Shown here: piece by piece, positions 44,296 through 54,932 of the stretch
Layout of the letters: the number at the start of each line of letters is the position of its first letter
Numbering within the stretch: the first letter of the stretch is position 1
Source of the DNA: Molanna angustata
Lineage: Eukaryota; Arthropoda; Insecta; Trichoptera; Molannidae
Assembly (NCBI GenBank): GCA_963576475.1
Contig: OY754981.1
Span: forward strand, 15,508,716-15,572,715
Reading direction: 5' to 3'
DNA length: 64,000 bases
The notes under the pieces: generated by a model
Databases searched by the model: none
What the model was told of the DNA's origin: nothing
The model's input: the letters and a program-made list of their open reading frames with translations, nothing else
Translations under genes and position numbers: made by a program

Positions 44296-45366
44296 ATTCG
44301 ATTAAAGAGATGCTCTAATGATGTTTTACCAGACGAACAGATTAAATGTAGTACATGTTTAGAAAACTTTCACTACTCTTGTGCAGGAATGTCAGTAAGG
44401 ACATTTAAAAAAATGAATAATCAGGCTCTGGACACTTTTAACTGTATAACTTGTAGATCAACTGTAAAAATTATAAACAAGCCGTCTGAAAGAGATAGCA
44501 AGTCATCTACACCGGTCAAACACCATAACCAAGAGCTATCTGCGCAGACGCATATTAGTACTGTGTTGCCAGTAAATGTAATTAATAATCATAATGACAA
44601 TAACATGTTCGAAATAATTCAACACAAAATAGATGAAAATTATAAAAAACATACAGAAATATTAGAACAAAACAAAAATATCTTAGAAACTCTAAAATTC
44701 ATCTCCGCGCAATACGACGACATGCAAAAAAGGGTAACTTCATTAGAATTACAAGCAAAAAACTTTCACACGGAAATTGACCAACTTAAGTCCACAAATA
44801 ATCTGCTTAAAAGTACACTTGAAAATCACGATTCAAAACTTGATCAACTACAATATATAAATCTTAAAAATAACATCGAAATTAGAGGATGCCCAGAAAC
44901 GCCCAAGGAAAATATAAAAGATATATTCAAAAATATCTCAAGAATTATAAAATTCACTTACGAAATAGATAATGGTGATATAAGCGACATCTACCGAGTC
45001 AAGAAAACGATGCCACAAAGTGCTAATCCAGGACCTATAATTGTCACCATGAAATCTACAAAGCTGAGAGACCAATTCTTATCTTTACACAGGACATTCT
45101 GTAAAAATGCAGTAAGTGATGGAAGCAAAACAACAAAAAAAATATCCGCATCTGACATCGGTATTCCGGGTGAAGCGAAAACAATATATATCTCCGAACA
45201 TCTATCTCAGCGTCGCAAATTTCTACTGTCACAAACAAAATCTTTCGCCAAAAATAACAACATAAAATTTGTTTGGGTCAAAAACGGAAGAATCTTCATA
45301 AGAGAAAATGATAACTCCAAAGTAGTTATTATTAATAAACTTGATGACCTAAAACAGAAGATCTGA
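44296..45366 (+). CDS. LINE ORF1 protein (PHD-like finger, coiled coil, FP-like C-terminus)
   Basis: Open from the 5' junction (first visible residues CSNDVLPDEQIKC) to the stop at 45364-45366; the first internal Met is at 44389. The N-terminus has most of a PHD-type zinc finger: CSTC, then HYSC, then CITC, with the first ligand pair cut by truncation. Residues about 85-190 are a heptad-rich coiled coil (NYKKHTEILEQNKNILETLK, VTSLELQAKNF). A domain follows reading KNNIEIRGCPETPKENIKDI, ISDIYRVKK and GPIIVTMKSTKLRDQFL, ending VVIINKLDDLKQKI. This resembles the RNA-binding ORF1 of L1-like elements and the FP-type C-terminal domain often annotated in insect LINE ORF1s. The expected role is RNA binding and chaperoning in the retrotransposition particle. 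No frameshift. Confidence 0.85.
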   Translation: MRLKRCSNDVLPDEQIKCSTCLENFHYSCAGMSVRTFKKMNNQALDTFNCITCRSTVKIINKPSERDSKSSTPVKHHNQELSAQTHISTVLPVNVINNHNDNNMFEIIQHKIDENYKKHTEILEQNKNILETLKFISAQYDDMQKRVTSLELQAKNFHTEIDQLKSTNNLLKSTLENHDSKLDQLQYINLKNNIEIRGCPETPKENIKDIFKNISRIIKFTYEIDNGDISDIYRVKKTMPQSANPGPIIVTMKSTKLRDQFLSLHRTFCKNAVSDGSKTTKKISASDIGIPGEAKTIYISEHLSQRRKFLLSQTKSFAKNNNIKFVWVKNGRIFIRENDNSKVVIINKLDDLKQKI

Positions 45367-45649
45367 CTAAACTTAAGGAATCAGCAATCTCATATACATT
45401 ATAAATCTATGTTTGCATACTGTTTTTTATATTGTTTGAAAATTGAACTTGTATATATCTGTATCTGTGTCTGTCTGTCTTTGTGTTTGCGGGTGTGTGT
45501 TTGTGCATGTTTTTCGTTCTATTTATTATTATTTTTTCTGGTCTGCGTATGTGATACTATAAGTTTGGATGTACGACTGTGTAAACATACTCTTTTTCAT
45601 ATTTGGTATTCATTAATTCATCTTGATTCATACTCCTGTAAATTCCATT

Positions 45650-48592
45650 ATGGCTGATTTTATTGAAAATGACATGAGTGAGCACATAAGTATCGTTAAT
45701 CATGTTATTAAAACTCCTGCGGATTATAAAAAACTGACCTTAAATCACAACAAGCTCAAAATTTATGCAATGAACATAAGAAGCTATTTTAAAAATATTG
45801 ACGAATTTTTAGTCCACATATGTGATTTGGGCAATGACTTTGACATTATAATATTAACTGAATGCTGGATCAAAGATAAAACACCTCCAAACCATTTTAT
45901 TAACCATACACAATTCTTTACTAAAAACTGTTCAACTCAAGCGGATGGAGTCATTGTCTATCTTAAAAATTCTCTATTTCCAAATGTCTCAGAAATTAAC
46001 ATCTCCCAAGCTTCTTGTCTGAAAATCGAACTTCCCACAACTATAATCCTTGCTGTCTATAGGTCACCACAATATCAAGACTCTCGTGAATTTGTAGACT
46101 CGTTGAATTCTGCTCTCTCTAGGGTTCGACCAGCTGACGATATCTATCTAATTGGGGATATCAACATCGATATTCTGAATTACTCCTCTCCCAACCAAAC
46201 TACTTACTTAGAACTTATGGCTTACTATGGTCTTGTATCATATATTAATACACCAACGCGTGTGACTAACTCCTCTAGCTCTTGTATTGACCACATAATG
46301 ATGAGAACAAATAACCATGTAATATCGATGGTGTATCAAACAGCAATAACTGATCACTACAGTACAATAATTGCCTTTTCTGGCAAAAAATCTTCGACAA
46401 AAAAGATCAGTAGGGTTATTGAGAAAATAAATATTCCTGAACTCGAACAAAATATAAGGAATGAAAGATGGAATGAGATACTTTCATCGAATGAAGTAAA
46501 CTATGCAACGAATAACTTTATTAGGACTCTATCCTATCATATAAACAAAGCAACCGAAGTGAAAATCGTATCGAAAAATAGCCACATAAAAATTAAGCCT
46601 TGGATTACAGATGGATTACTATTCTGTATCAGAAAGAGAAATAAACTCCATAGAGAAATGTTAAGGTTAAACAATCCCCAAACCACTACCTTCTACAAAC
46701 GTTACCGTAACATCTGTAACTCCTTGATTAAAAAAACAAAAGAAAATTACTATAGATCAAAAATTATTGAAGCTAACTTTGACAAAAAAGAAACATGGAA
46801 AGTCATTAAAGAAATTACTAGCCCACATACTGCTAATCAATCCCCCACTACGCTAAAAATAGATGGAAGAACTGTAGACTTTGATAACCAACCTGAGAAG
46901 ATATTGGAACACATAAACACTTACTACAACAATGTTGGAAACAAACTTGCTGACAAAATTCTAAATCAAATTAATTGCTCCGAAGCTGAACTAGTACAGA
47001 AAATTCATAATTTACCTTCATTAACAAATGCACAATTGATATTTGAGCCAACCTGTGAATTAGAAATTATTAACATAATAAAAAGTCTCAAATCAAATAG
47101 TGCACCAGGCATTGATGGTATTCCTTCACACGTTATTAAAAATAACTACCGATATATTGCTAAACCGCTGGTCCACATAATAAATCTTAGCCTAAAAACT
47201 GGTATATTTCCAGATGCTCTCAAAAACTCTATTATAATTCCCATCCATAAACATGGAGCTACGGATGAAATTCAGAATTATCGCCCCATATCACTTTTAA
47301 GCACTGTCTCAAAGGTATTCGAAAAAGTTGTAAAAACTAGATTGGTCAACTTTTTAGATAAAAATCAATTGCTATCCAACAACCAATTCGGTTTTCGCAA
47401 AAATATGAGTACAGAAACTGCTCTATTGCACTTAACAAAATCAATTTACAATTCTGTAGACAAAGGGAAAAAATGTTTGACAGTATTCCTTGACCTATCA
47501 AAAGCTTTTGATACAGTCTCACATTCCATTTTATTGGGTAGGCTTTCTCAGATTGGAATTAAATCCAGCTCTCTGAATTGGTTTACCACATACCTAAAAA
47601 ATAGAACACAGACTACTAAACTCAAAAATCATCATTCATCCTCTCTAGATATTAACTATGGAGTTCCACAGGGCAGTGTTTTGGGTCCTATCCTATTCCT
47701 CATTTACATAAATCAATTATGCGATATGGAAATTGAGGGAAGGATTATTTCATTTGCTGATGACACTTCATTGATTTTTCACGGAGATACTTGGGATAAT
47801 GTCTTTACTATTGCGCAAAGAGAGGTTTTTAAAGTAAAAACTTGGCTAGAGTATAACCTTTTGACCCTTAACGTGACAAAGACCAAATATCTTACCTTTG
47901 GCATAAAAAATAGACCTCTACTATCGGCCAATCATACACTAACTATTCATGACTGTCATAATGGTGTACCTTGTCACTGTTTACCTCTGGAGAGAGCAGA
48001 CTCTATCAAATGTTTGGGAGTAACTATAGACTCATCACTTAGATGGGATAAACATATAGAACATGTCACTAAAAGAACACGTCAGTTGGTATATATCTTC
48101 AGGAGTATAAGAAATATTGTCGACCATCGAACTATCAAAACTATTTACTACGCACTATGTCAATCCATCATTACTTATGGCATTCTTATTTGGGGCAACT
48201 GCGCAAATTCAATATTAAATTCCCTTTACAAGAGTCAAAAACTTGTAATCAAAATTATTTTGTCCCGCCCTATAAGATTCCCTACTCGAAACCTTTTTGA
48301 AAACTTCAAAGTCCTAACTCTACATCAACTCTACACTAAATGCCTTATTTGCTACTTTACATTTAAAGACACCGATAAAACACGATCACAACAAACAAGA
48401 TCTACACGTACGTCATCTCACTTAAACTACCATATACCTCATCCAAACACTAGCCTTGCTCAGCGACACTATTCATATCAAGCTCCCACTATTTACAATA
48501 CCATCCCAGATTCTATTAAAAATATCAATAACTACCAAAGGTTCAAAAGGGAAATAACCCTATGGATCATCGAATCAAACCCACCACAGTAA
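45650..48592 (+). CDS. LINE ORF2: APE endonuclease and reverse transcriptase, intact
   Basis: 980 codons from ATG 45650 (MADFIENDMSEH) with no stop or frameshift. Residues about 40-230 are an APE-like endonuclease: KIYAMNIRSYFKNIDEF, LTECW (metal-binding Glu), YLIGDINIDIL, SCIDHIM and the catalytic ITDHYST. RT spans roughly 480-740: SAPGIDGIPSHVIK, YRPISLLSTVSKVFEKVVKT, NQFGFRKNMSTETALLHL, FLDLSKAFDTVSHSILL, GVPQGSVLGPILFLIYINQL and catalytic ISFADDTSLI. The thumb motif KCLGVTIDSSLRWDKHIEH and C-terminal HYSYQAPTIYNTIPDSIKN follow. It nicks target DNA and primes reverse transcription of the LINE RNA. It starts 283 bp after the ORF1 stop. The clade is inferred (CR1/Daphne-like). Because both frames are open, this copy is recent and may have been mobilisable. 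Confidence 0.93.
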   Translation: MADFIENDMSEHISIVNHVIKTPADYKKLTLNHNKLKIYAMNIRSYFKNIDEFLVHICDLGNDFDIIILTECWIKDKTPPNHFINHTQFFTKNCSTQADGVIVYLKNSLFPNVSEINISQASCLKIELPTTIILAVYRSPQYQDSREFVDSLNSALSRVRPADDIYLIGDINIDILNYSSPNQTTYLELMAYYGLVSYINTPTRVTNSSSSCIDHIMMRTNNHVISMVYQTAITDHYSTIIAFSGKKSSTKKISRVIEKINIPELEQNIRNERWNEILSSNEVNYATNNFIRTLSYHINKATEVKIVSKNSHIKIKPWITDGLLFCIRKRNKLHREMLRLNNPQTTTFYKRYRNICNSLIKKTKENYYRSKIIEANFDKKETWKVIKEITSPHTANQSPTTLKIDGRTVDFDNQPEKILEHINTYYNNVGNKLADKILNQINCSEAELVQKIHNLPSLTNAQLIFEPTCELEIINIIKSLKSNSAPGIDGIPSHVIKNNYRYIAKPLVHIINLSLKTGIFPDALKNSIIIPIHKHGATDEIQNYRPISLLSTVSKVFEKVVKTRLVNFLDKNQLLSNNQFGFRKNMSTETALLHLTKSIYNSVDKGKKCLTVFLDLSKAFDTVSHSILLGRLSQIGIKSSSLNWFTTYLKNRTQTTKLKNHHSSSLDINYGVPQGSVLGPILFLIYINQLCDMEIEGRIISFADDTSLIFHGDTWDNVFTIAQREVFKVKTWLEYNLLTLNVTKTKYLTFGIKNRPLLSANHTLTIHDCHNGVPCHCLPLERADSIKCLGVTIDSSLRWDKHIEHVTKRTRQLVYIFRSIRNIVDHRTIKTIYYALCQSIITYGILIWGNCANSILNSLYKSQKLVIKIILSRPIRFPTRNLFENFKVLTLHQLYTKCLICYFTFKDTDKTRSQQTRSTRTSSHLNYHIPHPNTSLAQRHYSYQAPTIYNTIPDSIKNINNYQRFKREITLWIIESNPPQ

Positions 48593-48632
48593 CTTCTTTC
48601 TCATTTCTTTAACTTATTGTTTGTTTACTGTA

Positions 48633-48635
<3 letters not shown>

Positions 48636-48729
<94 letters not shown>

Positions 48730-48740
48730 GTGCTGTGTGT
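48636..48740. repeat. (GT)n microsatellite in the LINE 3' UTR
   Basis: Nearly pure tg repeats, broken by one tttg and one gctg. Confidence 0.98.
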
Positions 48741-49309
48741 GTATTTTATATGGTTCAGTATATTACGTGTGTATGGAGAGTGCCTGTGCATGTATGTTAG
48801 GAAGTGTATGATCAATTGTGCTAAATCCACTTTAAAATAATGTTGTTTAACTTACAAAACCAAAGACTGCATCCAATATAACACAGGGATTATCACTAGC
48901 ATATTGGAGAGCAAAACCTCTAATTGACAACAAAGCGCAAGAGAGTGTCAATGGTCTGGATGTGTATGTGTACCCTTCCATTATCTCTGTCTCAAATATA
49001 TACATAATATTTTTTTTTATATATATACCTTTAATATTGATGTCAAACCTCTTAATGTACAATGTCATGTTTATTATAAATAAATAAATAAAAAAAATAA
49101 ATGAGTGCTGCGAACGCGAGGGTCTACATTTGGACGATATTATTTTTAAGAAATAATTTCCCAAATTTTGTACTTTAATAATTAATAATTTTTTTTTCGA
49201 TACACGGCTTACTTTTTTTAATCGATCCACTAAATATTAACTTTATTTTGAGACACCCTGTGTATCTTCGTCGTTTTGGGGTGTCCTGTAAGTAGGTTCT
49301 AGGTAATCG

Positions 49310-49428
49310 AAAATATATCAGGCAAATAACATTCCTCATAGTTTAGCAGTGAGGTTCAGCACCCATTCTGAATGATACATTTTTAGAAGAGACGAGGCTG
49401 GTGTGTGGGGATACAAAATTAAATCGTC
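49310..49428 (-). repeat. Rep-2 copy, minus strand
   Basis: The complement of cagtgaggttcagcacccat and tctgaatgatac, plus agagacgaggctggtgtgtg, matches 40.1-40.3 kb. Confidence 0.65.
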
Positions 49429-49434
49429 CGAAGA

Positions 49435-49765
49435 ATTGTGATGACTTCTTCTTCTCCCTTGCTATATTTCAACTCTTTGTCCGACTGTTTTTGTCACCTC
49501 TCCTTGTTCTTAAATTTTAGATGTTTTTGTCCTATATCATGTCACCTAGGCCATGTATATTTAGTTGGTTTCGTCTTTCGTCCACAAATGCGTGAACTTA
49601 TTACTTTATCCCGTAAGGTTTCCATTCAGCAGTTTACAGTTGCTTAGAGCTGTACATTATCCAGCATTCGGAGCCATAGATGAGTGCCGGTCTAAAGACT
49701 CTCTGGTAGACTTTTTCTTTCAACTTTGCTGGCATTTTTGGATTGCATAGGACTCCCGACATTGA
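49435..49765 (-). mobile_element. LINE C-terminal fragment
   Basis: The minus strand around 49715-49640 reads VYQRVFRPALIYGSE then a decayed continuation. R-P-A-L-I-Y-G-S-E-x-W is the standard post-RT motif of RTE-like ORF2. Frames are broken afterwards. Confidence 0.55.
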
Positions 49766-50199
49766 TCTAATAAAAATATAAAAAAAAATCATACGTGTAA
49801 CCAACTCGTTCAATATTTTATGAAGTATTTAGTTATCCAGGCTAAAATATAAACATAAAATTCTGAACATATATTATACCTACTTCTTGTTTTGACTATG
49901 TTTATTACACAAAAAACTGGGGTCTCATTTGTTAGTGCAGATATAAAACGATTGTTTAATTATGTTCTTGTAATGTGATCGCGATTATTTTGCACACTCT
50001 TGAATATTTTGCATGTGGGTCTATATCTGAATTTTCATGTGAACAACAATAGCATTTACAGAACGATAAAGAGGTATTTAACTGAAAGAATGTGCACGTT
50101 GCTGTTATATTCAAAGTCAATTGTTTCCATTTATCATTTATTGTTCAAAACTTGAAATAGTACAATAAACAATGGGCAGATATTTATTTGCTGTAGGTA

Positions 50200-50720
50200 T
50201 AATCAAATAGTCTACCTAATCAAACACTGTACTGGGAATTGTAAGGCAGACGTAGAGTCCCTATGGCAACATGTAAACACCGGGTCGATAAATGAGAAAA
50301 CGATAGCTTGTGCTTACTTAAGGTGGTCTGAGATAAGCGTGTGCTCCATTGCCTAACAAACATGACAAAAATATGATCTCAGAAGAACCAGAAAAATGCT
50401 CTCGTTCAAAAAGGATTCACGAGCCAGAGTCATATCGGTACTAACGGGACATTGGCTCATAGGGAAGCATGCCAGAAGGATTGGGCTAGAGTCATACAAT
50501 TACCGAAAAGCATTCAAAGACAAAGATACTGTGGTGCACTTCTTCTGTCACTGTCCTGGTCTCTCTAGAAATAGGAGAAATTCTTTGGGAAGTTTCCTCT
50601 ATGATGACACTCATTAGCCACTCAGGACGGTTCAGGATGGAAAAAGGGAGGGGGAGGAAAGCCATGGGGCTTTCCTCCTCCTTGTGGTATCATAAAAGGC
50701 CTGTCGGCCTTAGAGTGTTC
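50200..50720 (+). mobile_element. R1/I-group LINE C-terminus
   Basis: Frame 50396-50617: ARVISVLTGHWLIGKHARRI, then TVVHFFCHCPGLSRNRRNSL and a stop. The L-T-G-H-x-x-x-x-x-H motif followed by H-F-x-C-H-C-P is the C-terminal zinc-knuckle region of R1/I-like ORF2 (first Cys pair lost). The upstream coding remnant is frame-broken. A GC-rich 3' UTR follows. Confidence 0.65.
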
Positions 50721-50749
50721 TCCTACAGACCTCTTAATCTTTTCCTCAG

Positions 50750-51015
50750 AAATTTTCCCACATGATGGTAGGGTTTACTTTCTGTGTCTTATGCTTCCAC
50801 AGTCTTCGATTCTGCGCATCCTCTGGGGTAATTCCGTTCCTAAGCAAATCATGCTTCCCCTATTTTTTCCATATGCGCTATGGTCTCCCTCTAGATCTAT
50901 TACCTGGCATATTAAATTTTTTTTGCAACGTTCCCTATATATTCCGGTGGTCTTCCATAAAAATGTCCGTACCATCTCAATCGATTTTCTTATAGGTTCT
51001 TGGATATATCCGTAC
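50750..51015 (-). other. Unidentified minus-strand coding-like remnant
   Basis: A frame on the minus strand reads YGYIQEPIRKSIEMVRTFLW, KTTGIYRERCKK and DLEGDHSAYGKNRGSM. It may be a decayed LINE C-terminus; not recognised with confidence. Confidence 0.3.
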
Positions 51016-51054
51016 CCACAAAAAAAAACACTAAAACCTATCTTCAATGATATA

Positions 51055-51835
51055 TAAAAATTATAGATAGGTACGTTACTAGTGTTTAAATTCGGTTAAA
51101 AAGTAATTCACATAATTCTTTCCGCACTACACGAAAGATGTTTGTAGTATTCGGACCTATTGTCGTAGTCAAAATACCTTATTTTATGATAAAAAAATGT
51201 AAAAGTTACACTGGAACTGTAAAGGAACGATCAGATATATCAATTTATGCAGCATATTTGTTCAACGACTATTATTTTTGTATGAATTTTTTGATATTTA
51301 TTTATATTTTGAGTAAACAAGAGAGAGTAAATCAAGTCATATTCGCTTGTAGCTATGTAGAGAGATTCAGCTGTTGTTTTAGCTTTTTTCACACAGCTAT
51401 AACTTAAAACAAGCTCTTTCTCTTCTCTTTCTCTTTCGTCTCTTTTGCAGTTATTATTTGGTGTGAGAGATAATTATAATGTGATTGCACTATTGTAATA
51501 GAGAAAATACTCTCTTTCTTTATACTTTGCTTCTAATTCTTTGTGGCACATTTTAACCAATATAATTAAATTTAATAATATAGGATGAATCTCGAAAGCC
51601 TCCCCAGATCCGATGTGTGTGAAATTCCAAAATAAGAGATCACAAAAGAGATGGGAGAAGAGTAGGACATCTCATTCCATGATTTACCGCCACTTTCACC
51701 AAGGTTCCTAAGCGTTAAAACCAATTTTTTGATGCACTTAGCGTAAAATTTCGTTTCACCAAATAATCTTACTACCGTTAAGTGACGCCGGCGACTCAAC
51801 TCTTAAGTGACGGTCTATTGTGGATCAAGTCATTC
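51055..51835. other. AT-rich spacer
   Basis: Chance frames only. ctctttctcttctctttctc at 51414 is a pyrimidine tract. Confidence 0.4.
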
Positions 51836-51859
51836 ATCAACGTATTTTGTAACTAAAAT

Positions 51860-51948
51860 CATTGTTAGTTGTTTTGTGTCATAAGTGTTTTGTGTCATAA
51901 GTTGTTTTGTGTCATATTGTTAGTTGTTTTGTGTCATAAGTGTTATAT
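51860..51948. repeat. TTTTGTGTCATAAGT short tandem repeats
   Basis: gttttgtgtcata recurs five times at irregular 15-34 base spacing. Confidence 0.85.
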
Positions 51949-51989
51949 TTTATGTTATATTTGATTTTTCTATATTATCAAACAGCATA

Positions 51990-52170
51990 ATTGATGTCAA
52001 CGAAAACAATAATGGCGGTATGCACAATAACACAGGTAGCAGGGGTAGAATAGCAGGTATGCGATATGTTTGTAAACATGGTATCAGGTATACAGCGCTA
52101 GCGGCCATTCACGACACTAATGCGAATATACCTACTGATGAGATCAAAGTATTAGGTACTTTTTTTTAAA
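51990..52170 (+). other. Small open frame, unknown
   Basis: Reads VNENNNGGMHNNTGSRGR, IAGMRYVCKHGIRYTALAA and IHDTNANIPTDEIKVLGTFF. Slightly more complex composition than the surroundings, but no recognisable domain and no splice evidence. It may be a transposon-derived piece. Confidence 0.25.
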
Positions 52171-52649
52171 CAATTTCAAAACATGTAAAAATTGTGAACT
52201 AAACAGTGAATAATATTTGATCGTTATTTTAATAAAGGAAACAAGATAAATTATGTGTTCTTGATTTTTGAACATTTCTATATTTAACTTGAGTTCGTAT
52301 TCCTGTACACCGGAAATTTAAGGAGATTTGCGCCTAGGGCTCAATTAAGAAAGTTGGTTTTTAGTTGGTGAAATGCAAATTCACTGAGTGATGCACTCAA
52401 GGATTTGAGCTCTGAGCAGGTAGTTTGTTGATGATCCATTTGATATTCCTTGGTGAACACGGCCATTAGACTAACTCCTGTCAAAAATATCGTCGATCTA
52501 TTAAAAGATGGAGAAGATTTAAATGATATTATGAACATCAAAAAGATCATATTTACAAAACGAGCGATCTTGGAACATTTTGCAATGTATTATTATAACA
52601 TAATATATATTAATCACATGATTTGAGAGACGATTAACATCACATACTT

Positions 52650-52865
52650 AAATACATACAATCACGGAATATTCCACAGTGTAGGGTTACCATCGACAGG
52701 TGTACATTACCTTATTAAGGGAAGCACGACACATGCGTGCATGTCCACTAACTAGGCTCGTCTCACCATAAAGGGATCATTCATAGTGGGTGGTGAACCT
52801 CATTGCTGAACTTTGTGAAAAGTTAAATTGACTCTTACAATAGGAAGTGGTGGAAACACTATTTA
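52650..52865 (+). repeat. Rep-2 copy
   Basis: acatacaatcacggaatatt, ccacagtgtagggttacc, ggctcgtctcaccataaa and gtgggtggtgaacctcattg; order as at 40.1 kb. Confidence 0.7.
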
Positions 52866-53164
52866 TTTTTTTATTTCAAAAAATATTTAACACAATGAAA
52901 TTACACTGACAAAATACAAATTCAAATACCAAATAATATAACTTTCTTCAAAAATAGATGAACTCGTGTTTTGAAGGGTATTGCAACAATTTAATAATAG
53001 CTATTAAATCAAAATAACAACATAGAAAAAATAATCATAGGTAACAAAATAATTATTTGTCACAAAAATAAACCATAAACAATAAATAACAGTATATACA
53101 AAAAGCGATAATGAATAATGTAAAAGGCCTCTTGTTAAATAAACTAAAATTAATGACAGTAAAG

Positions 53165-53346
53165 CAATACATTATATACAACACATTAACTTTGATTTAC
53201 AAACTAAAAATAATATGCTTCCAAAATATATGCAGAAAAATATATTACTAAATATCAATATTCACACTTACCCTACGAGAGGATGTCAGGATTTTAGTCT
53301 TCCAAAAACGAGATTAACAAGTACACAAAATAGTTTATACCATAAA
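53165..53346 (+). pseudogene. CR1-like LINE ORF2 C-terminus, left piece
   Basis: Reads NINIHTYPTRGCQDFSLPKT then RLTSTQNSLYHKGLKM. The pattern Y-x-T-R...F-x-L-P...R-x-x-x-x-Q-x-S-x-x-x-K-G-L is the end of a CR1-like ORF2 whose next residues should be a Y-N-x-L-P motif. That continuation, YNSLPYNIKEST, appears at about 53980-54020 after the Jockey-like insertion. Confidence 0.65.
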
Positions 53347-53985
53347 GGTCTCAAAATGAAACTCGCCTCCAAAAAATTGAGCGTACTATACAGAGCGCGC
53401 AGATATTTTACTAAGACCCAGATCTGTATACTCTACAAAGCGCAAATACGCCCAATTATTGAATATGGCAGTCACCTCTGGAGTGGCGCCCCCCAATACC
53501 TACTGAATACCCTCGACGCTGTCCAAAGGCGTGCTATACGTCTGATTGATGATCCATCACTGACTGATGGATTGCAATCACTAGAACACAGACGCAGAGT
53601 CGGTATTTTAAGTTTATTCTATAGATACTACCACGGGAATTGCTCAGAAGAAATTGCATCTTTGGTCCCTCCTCCACCCACTCGCAACAGAGTCACTCGC
53701 TTAACTCAATCGCAGCATCCATTCACAGTGGACCTTCAACATATACGAACAAGTCGCTTCTCGAACATCTTTATTAATACAGCAGCCCGACTGTGGAACG
53801 ATCTTCCGAATTCTGTGTTTCCATCTTCGTACAACCCGGGTCTTTTTAAAATCCGAATTAATAAACTCTTTTCTAGATTGCAAACCCCTCCCAACGCTAC
53901 GTAGTGCGCTTCTTCGGAAGAGTAAAATGGACCCAAATCCTAATAGCTGGCGTCCCCTACGTAGACATGTTAAAAAAAAAATATA
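53347..53985 (+). mobile_element. Jockey-like LINE 3' fragment inside the CR1-like LINE
   Basis: Reads KLSVLYRARRYFTKTQICIL, YKAQIRPIIEYGSHLWSGAP, LDAVQRRAIRLI and HRRRVGILSLFYRYYHGNCS, then RTSRFSNIFINTAARLWNDL and a stop at 53902-53904. This is the post-RT part of a Jockey-clade ORF2. The 3' UTR (cgtagtgcgcttcttcggaa) and an A tail end at about 53982. The upstream frame of the 229-codon ORF belongs to a different LINE, so the long ORF is a chimera. Confidence 0.8.
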
Positions 53986-54065
53986 TATAATAGTTTGCCA
54001 TACAACATAAAAGAATCCACATGTCTTGTCAGCTTTCGTATGCTAGGTGCTGAATAGATAAGTTA
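53986..54065 (+). pseudogene. CR1-like LINE ORF2 C-terminus, right piece
   Basis: atagtttgccatacaacata then aaagaatccacatgtc reads NSLPYNIKESTCLVSF, completing the piece left at 53346. Confidence 0.55.
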
Positions 54066-54099
54066 AAAACTATTAATATTACATATTTTTACATGTTTT

Positions 54100-54600
54100 T
54101 ATAATTGTCATACTCTTACCCATACGTATATATTGTTTAAAAAAAGTATTTTTATATATTTTTTGTTTATACTAGATGTATTAATTTTCATATATGGTTT
54201 TACATCTAAATAGAATTTACTATTATTCTTATTATTATTAATCATTTTTATAAACAAACGCCGAGATGCATATAGTGGTTCTGCGCATAAGCCGTTCTGT
54301 TTTATTTGGAATATTGAGCATTGCATCGAATCGACGAGTGGCTCTTATACATTCAGAGGGATACACTCCACGCCGGTGGCACTCTATTGGTAGCATTGGT
54401 TTTAGTTTACTCTTGCATCTCCAAAGGTGGCGCTATTTAATTTTTCTTATGTTGGTATTTTTGAAAATGCAATGTAAAATTTTCAGAACTTCAGCATACT
54501 TCAGTTGTGTTTTGTTGTGACGCGAAACATTTTGAACCTTTAAAATCTTGAAGTAAACCAAATAATAAATATAACACGTGTGATTTTGTAAAATTCTTGT
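54100..54600. other. Unassigned sequence
   Basis: A mixed-composition patch at 54260-54440 (gcactctattggtagcattg) without a recognised product; the rest is AT-rich. Confidence 0.4.
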
Positions 54601-54618
54601 TGTTTTCGGTGTTATTCT

Positions 54619-54642
54619 ACATACATACCATCACGCCAGGTG
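54619..54642 (-). repeat. LINE-G terminus remnant
   Basis: ctacatacataccatcacgc then cagg: just the terminal bases of the family. Confidence 0.6.
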
Positions 54643-54932
54643 ATGGTGTTAATCTATTGCCAGCTTTTTGTATTTTTCGATTATCTTCGCAAGATGGCTG
54701 ATAAGTTTTGTTGTGTTTTGAATAAATTGTCAAGTGAAATACGGCGAAGTGAAGTTATATAGTTTTCTGAAAATCAGTAATAAATCTTTCTTTGTGGAAA
54801 ATAAATTGAAAAAACCTAATAATCTACAATGCACATTTTATTTAGAACCATGTATTTTATGAATTATTTGGCATGATTTTTGAAATATTGCAAATAAAAT
54901 CCTTAGTGTGTGTTTTTTTTAATAAATAATGA

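Larger units (their letters stand above)
44293..49102 (+). mobile_element. Nearly full-length two-ORF LINE (CR1/Daphne-like)
   Basis: About 4.8 kb with ORF1, a 283-bp spacer, ORF2, a 3' UTR with a (GT)n tract, a stem (attgaca...tgtcaat near 48922-48951) and an ataaataaataaataaaa tail. The 5' truncation falls just inside the ORF1 zinc finger. Confidence 0.88.
44005..49156 (+). pseudogene. DDE transposase C-terminus, in two pieces
   Basis: The left piece runs to 44292: WFQQDVATSR just upstream, a frameshift near 44035, then VREIFPGKLISRRGDINWPS, RSPDLTPMDFFLWDYLISKV and TCRAVISNFSVRLN. The right piece at 49103-49156 reads ECCEREGLHLDDIIFKK and a stop. The codons join exactly across the LINE. 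W-F-Q-Q-D and S-P-D-L-x-P-x-D-F-F-L-W are the second and third catalytic-acid regions of Tc1/mariner-type (DDE_3) transposases. The first acidic motif and DNA-binding domain are absent, so this is dead. Confidence 0.8.
43895..49262 (+). mobile_element. Tc1/mariner-like transposon split by a LINE
   Basis: TIRs caaggtgtctcaaaag at 43895 and ttttgagacaccctg ending 49260, with TA-type flanks. About 560 bp of its own sequence remains around the 4.8 kb LINE; the N-terminal transposase half is missing. Confidence 0.75.

Noticed and set aside
48617..48830. Cysteine/valine or histidine/threonine repeat proteins on either strand
   Set aside because: Translations of the (GT)n microsatellite.
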